From assembly GCA_045655125.1 (NCBI GenBank), contig JAZOOR010000001.1, positions 1 to 18,732 on the forward strand: DNA of 18,732 bases. The letters run 5' to 3'. Shown here piece after piece: positions 14,015 through 18,732 of the stretch. The DNA is from SIG578 sp045655125. Lineage in GTDB: Bacteria > Bacillota > Clostridia > Oscillospirales > Ruminococcaceae. The notes beneath the pieces are model-generated. The model saw only the letters and a program-made list of their open reading frames with translations, searched no databases and was not told the DNA's origin. The position numbers were made by a program, and so were the translations under genes. Positions within the stretch are counted from its first letter, which is position 1. The number at the start of each line of letters is the position of its first letter.

Positions 14015-14029
14015 TTAGCACATTGCTAA
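14015..14029. promoter_or_regulatory. Inverted repeat at the dehydrogenase start site
   Basis: TTAGCA-CAT-TGCTAA, a perfect 6-bp inverted repeat with a 3-nt centre, lies four bases after the -10 box, over the expected transcription start. The position suits a repressor site that restrains an otherwise consensus promoter. The regulator is unknown. Confidence 0.45.
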
Positions 14030-14060
14030 AATTTTAACAATTAAAAGGAGCGAATTAATT

Positions 14061-15194
14061 ATGGCAACATCAAAGGTGGCTTATCTTGTAAAACCCAAAA
14101 TCGTTAATGGCGTTGAGGGTGAGGCAATTGTAGAATTAAGAGATGTAGAAATCCCCACTCCCGGTCCCGGCGAAATTCTCGTTAAAGTTGAAGGTTGTGG
14201 CATTTGCGGTACCGATGTTCATGAATATAGGTACAACCCCTTTGGCTACAAGGAAATTGCTCTCGGTCACGAGGGAACAGGTGAGGTTGTCGCAATTGGT
14301 GAAGGCGTTACTGTTGACACAAAGGGTGACCCCATCAAAGTTGGCGACAAGGTTGTTACCTCTGTTCTTCTATGCGGTGATTGTGACTACTGCCGCCGCT
14401 ATCCCGAACTGCCCAACCTTTGCGAAGGTCTTGGCGTTTACGGTCTTATTGAGGACGATGCAGAGCATCACAACAACGGTTGGTTTGCAGAACACATTTT
14501 GGTTCGCAAAAACTCCTCTATTTTCGTAGTGAACGGTATGACATTAGATGAAAGAATGCTCATTGAACCGGCTTGCGTTTGCGTTCATGCTTGGAACCGC
14601 GCGAAATCCACAAACATTATTAATTTTGGCTCCACAGTATTAGTACAGGGTTGCGGACCCATCGGTCTTATGCAGATTGCTGTTCTTAAGGCTGCCGGTG
14701 TTGTTAATATAATTGCAGTTGACGGTGTTGACTTCCGTCTTGCTCTTGCAAAGGAAATGGGCGCTACTGCCGTAATTAATTTCAAGGAGCTCAAGACTAT
14801 TGAGGAAAGAGTTGCAAAGGTTAAGGAGCTTACCGGGGGCTTTGGTGCAGACTTTGTATTCCAGTGCACAGGTGTTGCACAAGCAGCCGCTGACGCTTAT
14901 AAGTATGTTCGTCGCGGCGGCGGATACTGTGAAATGGGCTTCTTTGTAAACGCAGGCGAGTGCACTATGAATCCCCATTTCGATCTTTGCAACAAGGAAA
15001 TTACATTGGTTGGATCATGGGTTTACAGTGCTAACGAATACATTGAAACACTTGGTTTCTTGAAAAAAGCCAAGGAAATGTCTATTCCTGTTGAAAAGCT
15101 CGTAACAGACCACTATCCGTTAGAGCAATATGTTGATGCTATGGAAAAGAACATTTCTCTTACAGGCGTTAAGATTGCTATTGTAATGGAATAA
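14061..15194 (+). CDS. Zinc-dependent medium-chain alcohol dehydrogenase
   Basis: A 377-residue NAD(P)-dependent dehydrogenase of the MDR superfamily. The catalytic zinc site is C49 (GCGICGTDVHE) and H70-E71 (GHEGTG). The structural zinc site is C105, C108, C111 and C121 (CGDCDYC ... LC). The Rossmann motif is GCGPIGLMQ (about 197-205), followed by an acidic VDG after strand 2, which favours NAD. It resembles butanediol, sorbitol and threonine dehydrogenase-like members; the substrate cannot be told from sequence alone. The start is ATG 14061 with AAAAGGAG upstream. It has its own consensus promoter with an inverted repeat and its own strong terminator, so it is monocistronic. Its codon use looks optimised, suggesting high expression. 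Confidence 0.9.
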   Translation: MATSKVAYLVKPKIVNGVEGEAIVELRDVEIPTPGPGEILVKVEGCGICGTDVHEYRYNPFGYKEIALGHEGTGEVVAIGEGVTVDTKGDPIKVGDKVVTSVLLCGDCDYCRRYPELPNLCEGLGVYGLIEDDAEHHNNGWFAEHILVRKNSSIFVVNGMTLDERMLIEPACVCVHAWNRAKSTNIINFGSTVLVQGCGPIGLMQIAVLKAAGVVNIIAVDGVDFRLALAKEMGATAVINFKELKTIEERVAKVKELTGGFGADFVFQCTGVAQAAADAYKYVRRGGGYCEMGFFVNAGECTMNPHFDLCNKEITLVGSWVYSANEYIETLGFLKKAKEMSIPVEKLVTDHYPLEQYVDAMEKNISLTGVKIAIVME

Positions 15195-15202
15195 TAAATA
15201 CT

Positions 15203-15249
15203 AAAAAGCACAGCGGAGTGGATTTTCCACTCCGCTGTGCTTTTTATTT
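15203..15249. terminator. Strong terminator of the dehydrogenase gene
   Basis: A perfect 15-bp stem (15208-15222 with 15226-15240) has a TTT loop, is flanked by A5 on the left and is followed by TTTTTATTT on the right. It can work in both directions, and so also closes the decayed minus-strand frame that stops at 15244. Confidence 0.92.
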
Positions 15250-15525
15250 AATAACCAATTTTATGTTCTGCCGCCAAAAAAAGCCCGATTTCTGCACTAT
15301 AATTCCGTTACCGTCAGCTACCTCAGACGGAATTATTGTTCCAGGAAATGACGATGCAAAGGCGCCTGCTGCGGCGTTAGCCGAAGCAGGCATATAATCA
15401 GACAAATTGTCCTCCAAGGAAAACATACCCTTTTCCCAAAGCTGCATTGCCGCCACGCATGTAAAGAGCTTGGAACAGGAATAAATATGATCTTTCTCCT
15501 TGACCAAGTATACTGTACACTCATA
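15244..15525 (-). pseudogene. Remnant of a serine beta-lactamase / DD-peptidase family gene
   Basis: The minus-strand segment encoding YLVKEKDHIYSCSKLF and the following 30 residues matches the region around the active-site Ser-x-x-Lys (S-C-S-K here, near 15468-15479) of PF00144 serine hydrolases. The match includes the helix CVAAMQLWEKG and the LEDNLSDYMPA segment (15385-15480). Full members are about 350-500 residues; here only about 45 are recognisable. Sequence before the motif is cut short by a stop, and the 45 residues after YMPA look unrelated. There is no ribosome site or convincing start. I call it a decayed fragment with internal deletions, lying between two terminators. Confidence 0.62.
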
Positions 15526-15572
15526 TTAACGTCAACAGTAATCCTCTCTCCCACACAGATTTTCAATATGCA

Positions 15573-15607
15573 AAAGCAACGCAGCGGGAAAACCACTGCG
15601 TTGCTTT
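15573..15607 (-). terminator. Terminator of the amidohydrolase operon
   Basis: A long stem (15573-15584 with 15596-15607, plus inner pairs and one mismatch) has an A-rich loop on the plus strand. It sits six bases after the minus-strand stop at 15613 and is followed by TTTTG on that strand. Confidence 0.8.
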
Positions 15608-15612
15608 TTTGA

Positions 15613-17265
15613 CTATAATTTATGTCGCAGTACCCTGCCCGAGCGCTCTAGTGTATGCTCGCCGTTTGCAATAACGGGTACGCCGTTGACAATAACATAA
15701 TCCATACCGGTGCTGTACCTATTGGGAGTAGCAAAATCACCGTTTATTTTAAGCTCATCTAAATCAAACACATTGATATCTGCATAATATCCCTCGGCTA
15801 TAACACCGCGTTTTCTAAGTCCGTAATGCATAGCCGGGATAGATGATACCTTCATCATTGCCTTTTCTATAGGCAGTGCCTTTAAATCACGAACATATCG
15901 GGTAAAGAAATATGTCATACTCATATAGTTTTGAAGATTTGCTGTATTCTTAGCAAGTGGCCCGTCCTCTACGGTAACCATACCGTCGGTCATCCACAGA
16001 TAAATGGGGTCACGCACTACGCTGTCAATCATAGTCTGCTCGTCAAAACCGATTCCCTGCATAAGACAGCCATGAGCTTCACGCTCGGTAGTAGCCATCA
16101 TAAGTACATCTAAAAATACATCAGCCGGCTCCTTGCCCGATTTTTTAACTAATTCCGAAAACGGTGTTACAGCAATTTCGGTATCATACGGCGGTTGGAT
16201 ATACAGTAGTCTATCCCACTGGCCGTTTGCAAGATAACGCCAGTAACGGCACAAATCTCCCTTAACCTTCTCTCGTCCCTCGGGGTCGGCGAGAATTTTT
16301 CTTGCGCTATCCCAGCCGTCAGCATAAAGCCACGGGGGTAGCATCGCATAGGCATCACCCGTATTATAAAGAGTGGGGAGCATATCGGTATACACATTGA
16401 GGTGCTCTTTTTCGCGCGCCTCTTTAAGCATATCCATACCGCGCCACAAATGCTCCTGCGGAATACCGTTATCATATTTTACATTCAAATGTGATACTGT
16501 ACCGCGCAGCCCCGTTTTCCTTATAACGCCTAAAAACTCTTCAATAGCCTCAAATAAATAGGGACCTTCATCTCTCATATGTGAGCAGTATACGCCGTCA
16601 TATTCGGAAACAATTTGTGCAAGGCGCTCAACCTCTTCGGGACGCGATACTATACCGGGTGCAAACTCAAGACCCGTTGAAAATCCTATAAATCCTGCAT
16701 CCATTGCTTCGCGCAGAAAATCCGCCATAGCCTTAAACTGTTCTTCTGTATAGTCGGTTGTGTTCAGGCCCACCATAATACGCAGGTCATTATGTCCGCA
16801 AAGCCAGGCGGTATTAATCGAGGCGCCCATCTTTTCCGCTTTATCTAAGGTTGCCGCAAGGCTACCCTTAGGATAGGTAGGACCAGGGAGATTGTAAACA
16901 CAGTCAATGCCCTTTGATTTTTCATCAAACTCAACATTTTCCATCTTGGTGCGCATAGAAAAACCGCAGTTGCCTACGACCTCGGTGGTTACTCCCTGTC
17001 TGACTGCGCTCTGAGCCTCGGGATTGCCCCAGATTGTCTGGTCAGAATGTGTATGCGAATCTATAAATCCGGGGGTAACGTATTTACCGCTTGCGTCAAT
17101 TTCCTTTTTTGCACTGACGCCGCGCAAATCCCCTATGTAATCAATTTTGTCGCCAATAATCGCAACATCCGCATAATATAAGTCTCTGCCCGTTCCGTCT
17201 ACAATAGTGCCGCCTCGAATAATAATATCAGGTGTTTTGTTGTAAAAAGCCATACTCTTTTCCAT
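15613..17265 (-). CDS. N-acyl-D-amino-acid deacylase (D-aminoacylase) family amidohydrolase
   Basis: A roughly 550-residue metal-dependent amidohydrolase. It would hydrolyse an N-acyl-D-amino acid or a related amide or cyclic imide. The beta-sandwich start (PDIIIRGGTIVDGTG) leads to the metal motifs. In numbering from 17265 these are H71-x-H73 (GFIDSHTHSD), bridging C100 (GNCGFSM), H229 (CSHMRDEG), H259 (SHLN) and the catalytic D427 (MTDGM). These match the D-aminoacylase set, including the cysteine that replaces the carboxylated lysine of other amidohydrolases. Start codons in frame are 17283, 17265 and 17253; GAGAGG lies close to the second and about 14 nt before the third. It is the last gene of the operon, after the cupin and dehydrogenase. 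The true substrate is not determined. Confidence 0.88.
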   Translation of the reverse strand: MEKSMAFYNKTPDIIIRGGTIVDGTGRDLYYADVAIIGDKIDYIGDLRGVSAKKEIDASGKYVTPGFIDSHTHSDQTIWGNPEAQSAVRQGVTTEVVGNCGFSMRTKMENVEFDEKSKGIDCVYNLPGPTYPKGSLAATLDKAEKMGASINTAWLCGHNDLRIMVGLNTTDYTEEQFKAMADFLREAMDAGFIGFSTGLEFAPGIVSRPEEVERLAQIVSEYDGVYCSHMRDEGPYLFEAIEEFLGVIRKTGLRGTVSHLNVKYDNGIPQEHLWRGMDMLKEAREKEHLNVYTDMLPTLYNTGDAYAMLPPWLYADGWDSARKILADPEGREKVKGDLCRYWRYLANGQWDRLLYIQPPYDTEIAVTPFSELVKKSGKEPADVFLDVLMMATTEREAHGCLMQGIGFDEQTMIDSVVRDPIYLWMTDGMVTVEDGPLAKNTANLQNYMSMTYFFTRYVRDLKALPIEKAMMKVSSIPAMHYGLRKRGVIAEGYYADINVFDLDELKINGDFATPNRYSTGMDYVIVNGVPVIANGEHTLERSGRVLRHKL

Positions 17266-17299
17266 TTCCTCTCTAACGAGCATAACAATTACTTTTATA

Positions 17300-17626
17300 T
17301 TACTGCGAACAAACTACTGCAAACATTACTAAATCCTCATCAGTATCATTGATGACTGCGTGGGATTCTCCCTTCTTACAGTAGTGGCAGTTTCCGCTCA
17401 CAAGGCGCTCTTCTTTTCCCTCGTGAAGCACCTTGCAGCCACCCGCCAAGATAAAAATTATTTCAGACGAGTCATCGTGACGGTGATAGCCTGTAGAGGT
17501 GCCAGGGGCATAAACGCTTTTAACGATACGATTTAGGTCGTCGGCGTAAATTTTAGCCTCAATATCACCTATGCCGCCTTGAAATTCGTGCAAAATCTTA
17601 TCTTCTATTTTTTCAAACTCTATCAT
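17300..17626 (-). CDS. Small cupin-domain protein
   Basis: A 108-residue single-domain cupin. The metal ligands H48-x-H50, E55 and H89 (GYHRHDDSSEIIFI ... GESHAV) follow the classic cupin 2-His-Glu-His pattern, so it probably binds a divalent metal. Extra cysteines (64, 80, 83) surround the site. Single-domain cupins act as isomerases, dioxygenases or small-ligand sensors; none can be chosen here. The ATG is one base after the dehydrogenase stop, with GGGAGGA overlapping the end of that gene, so the two are translated together. Its position between a dehydrogenase and an amidohydrolase suggests a role on the same metabolite. Confidence 0.85.
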   Translation of the reverse strand: MIEFEKIEDKILHEFQGGIGDIEAKIYADDLNRIVKSVYAPGTSTGYHRHDDSSEIIFILAGGCKVLHEGKEERLVSGNCHYCKKGESHAVINDTDEDLVMFAVVCSQ

Positions 17627-17627
17627 T

Positions 17628-18656
17628 TTAGTCCTCCCAAGGATGAAGAACCACTTTTATAATAGAGGCACCGCCGTTTTCAAGTAAATCCACAGCCTCG
17701 CGGAACTTAGAAAGCGGCAGAGTTTCAGTAACCATTTCTTTAAGTGAAATTTTACCCTCTGACACAAGCTCTATAAGCTTATCCCAGGCTTTCTCGTTGC
17801 CGGTATAACCGCAAACCGTAATTTGCCTTAAAATGCAGTCAACAACAGGGAGCTCAACATTAGCATCCTTTGAAGGAATACCGTAAAGCATAACCTTACC
17901 GCCGCTCTTTACATTTTCAAAGCACTGAGCGATTGTTATGGGAGCACCTGCGGCATCGATGGCGAGGTCTACGCCCAGTCCGTCGGTTGCTGCTAATACA
18001 GCCTCGTGGAGATTCTGGGTACGCAGGTCAATCACTGTGCCGCCAAAGCGTTTTACAATCTCTGCCTTGGCATCATTACGCACTGCGCAAAAAACCTGCT
18101 TTGCGCCAAGTGCCAGCGCTGACTGGATAAACGAAAGTCCTGCAACACCTGCGCCCATAACAAGCACGGTCTGACCCTCTTTAAGCTCGGCATTGACAAC
18201 GGCACCAAAAGGACAGGCAACTGCCTCCATTATTGCGCCCTCGTCGTAGGAAATATTATCCTTTAAAAAGCGCACGCAGCCTTCGGGCACGACAACATAC
18301 TGCGCGTCACCGCCCGCATAGGGAGGATAGCCGATTTCGCCCGCAGAACACAGGTGCTTGCGGCCGCTTTTACAGAATTCACACTCTGAGCAGCCGACAT
18401 AGGTTTCGACTACAACGCGTCTGCCGATATTATCGGGATTACAGCCTGCGCCGACCTCAACAATATCGCCACAGATTTCGTGACCCAAGATGTGGGGAGG
18501 CTGACCTGCCTCAAACTTGCCCGAAATAATATGTACCTCAGTGGCGCACAAGCCGACAGCCTGCACCTTAATCTTAACCCAGCCCTCTTTGCACTCAGGC
18601 TCGGGAACATCGCAGTATTCTAAATCATATAAGCCTTTCCAGATTACAGCTTTCAT
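17628..18656 (-). CDS. Zinc-dependent medium-chain dehydrogenase
   Basis: A 342-residue MDR dehydrogenase, distinct from the one at 14061. Catalytic zinc ligands are C37 (GLCATEVH) and H59-E60 (LGHEICG). The structural zinc cysteines are C89, C92, C95 and C103 (GCSECEFCKSGRKHLC). The Rossmann motif MGAGVAGLSF is followed by a strand ending AVRND, where the usual Asp after strand 2 is not evident, so NADP use is possible. The length is typical for the sorbitol/threonine-dehydrogenase-like group. Its ATG directly follows the stop of the incomplete upstream gene (TAAATG), and the cupin starts one base after its own stop. This is a tightly packed operon whose promoter lies outside the window. Confidence 0.9.
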   Translation of the reverse strand: MKAVIWKGLYDLEYCDVPEPECKEGWVKIKVQAVGLCATEVHIISGKFEAGQPPHILGHEICGDIVEVGAGCNPDNIGRRVVVETYVGCSECEFCKSGRKHLCSAGEIGYPPYAGGDAQYVVVPEGCVRFLKDNISYDEGAIMEAVACPFGAVVNAELKEGQTVLVMGAGVAGLSFIQSALALGAKQVFCAVRNDAKAEIVKRFGGTVIDLRTQNLHEAVLAATDGLGVDLAIDAAGAPITIAQCFENVKSGGKVMLYGIPSKDANVELPVVDCILRQITVCGYTGNEKAWDKLIELVSEGKISLKEMVTETLPLSKFREAVDLLENGGASIIKVVLHPWED

Positions 18657-18732
18657 TTAGAAGCCCTCCCTAAGCATTGTTTTGATGTTCTCGAGTACTC
18701 TTCTCTGCTCGGGAGTGTCACCTTCATATGTG
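18657..18732 (-). CDS. 3' end of an incomplete gene at the right edge
   Basis: The minus-strand frame open from the window edge encodes 24 residues ending in EQRRVLENIKTMLREGF and stops with TAA at 18657-18659, directly against the ATG of the dehydrogenase. The AGGGAGG that serves the dehydrogenase lies in its last codons. The visible tail is an amphipathic helix, too short to name the family. It is the upstream member of the same operon. Confidence 0.6.
   Translation of the reverse strand, partial: TYEGDTPEQRRVLENIKTMLREGF

Noticed and set aside
15333..15596. 87-codon minus-strand frame overlapping the beta-lactamase remnant
   Set aside because: It is out of frame with the recognisable SCSK segment, has unlikely composition, and runs through the terminator at 15573-15607.
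1..18732. CRISPR array, tRNA, rRNA, transposase or integrase
   Set aside because: No regularly spaced repeats, no cloverleaf or rRNA-like segment, and no DDE or tyrosine/serine recombinase motifs were seen on either strand by eye.

Overview
The window looks like a chromosomal segment from a spore-forming, low-to-mid GC Firmicute of the class Clostridia. The evidence is an intact spoVT-type sporulation regulator, Gram-positive style AGGAGG ribosome binding sites, near-consensus sigma-A promoters, TTG starts, and the short HisG plus HisZ form of ATP phosphoribosyltransferase. A place near the Ruminococcaceae/Oscillospiraceae is inference from gene style only.

Layout. Positions 1-671 hold two small divergent accessory genes of phage or mobile-element flavour: a cysteine-rich 60-residue protein (-) and a 58-residue Arc-type ribbon-helix-helix regulator (+). 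Repeated AACCA half-sites lie between them. Positions 685-9221 (-) are a complete, tightly overlapping histidine biosynthesis operon in the order trpR-like regulator, hisZ, hisG, hisD, hisC, hisB, hisH, hisA, hisF, hisIE, hisK. Together these genes cover every step from ATP + PRPP to histidine. The operon starts at a promoter whose 17-bp spacer and hexamers are covered by a palindrome, the natural target for the TrpR-like protein encoded first. Divergent from it is a family I inorganic pyrophosphatase (+), which fits by removing the pyrophosphate made in the HisG and HisE steps. Positions 9908-11496 (-) hold an aldo/keto reductase with a C-terminal 2x[4Fe-4S] domain, followed by a DUF1893 protein. 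SpoVT (-) comes next at 11568-12104.

Positions 12105-13814 are the accessory-looking part. Two unrecognised genes converge on a shared terminator: a two-TM membrane protein (+) and a soluble, mostly helical protein (-). They lie between spoVT and a second, truncated copy of the spoVT 5' end (RBS plus about ten codons) in the same orientation. This is the layout expected if about 1.7 kb was inserted at the spoVT start, or if a spoVT paralogue has decayed. Next come a REP-like stem-loop, then a zinc-dependent medium-chain dehydrogenase (+) with a perfect consensus promoter and an inverted repeat at the start site. A decayed serine beta-lactamase/DD-peptidase-family fragment follows (-).

Positions 15573-18732 (-) are an operon that enters from beyond the right edge: an incomplete gene, a zinc-dependent dehydrogenase, a small cupin and an N-acyl-D-amino-acid deacylase-type amidohydrolase, closed by a terminator. 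It is probably catabolic, with an unknown substrate. I found no tRNA, rRNA, CRISPR array, transposase or integrase. The most test-worthy signals are the palindrome-in-promoter control of the his operon and the spoVT-flanked 1.7-kb segment.
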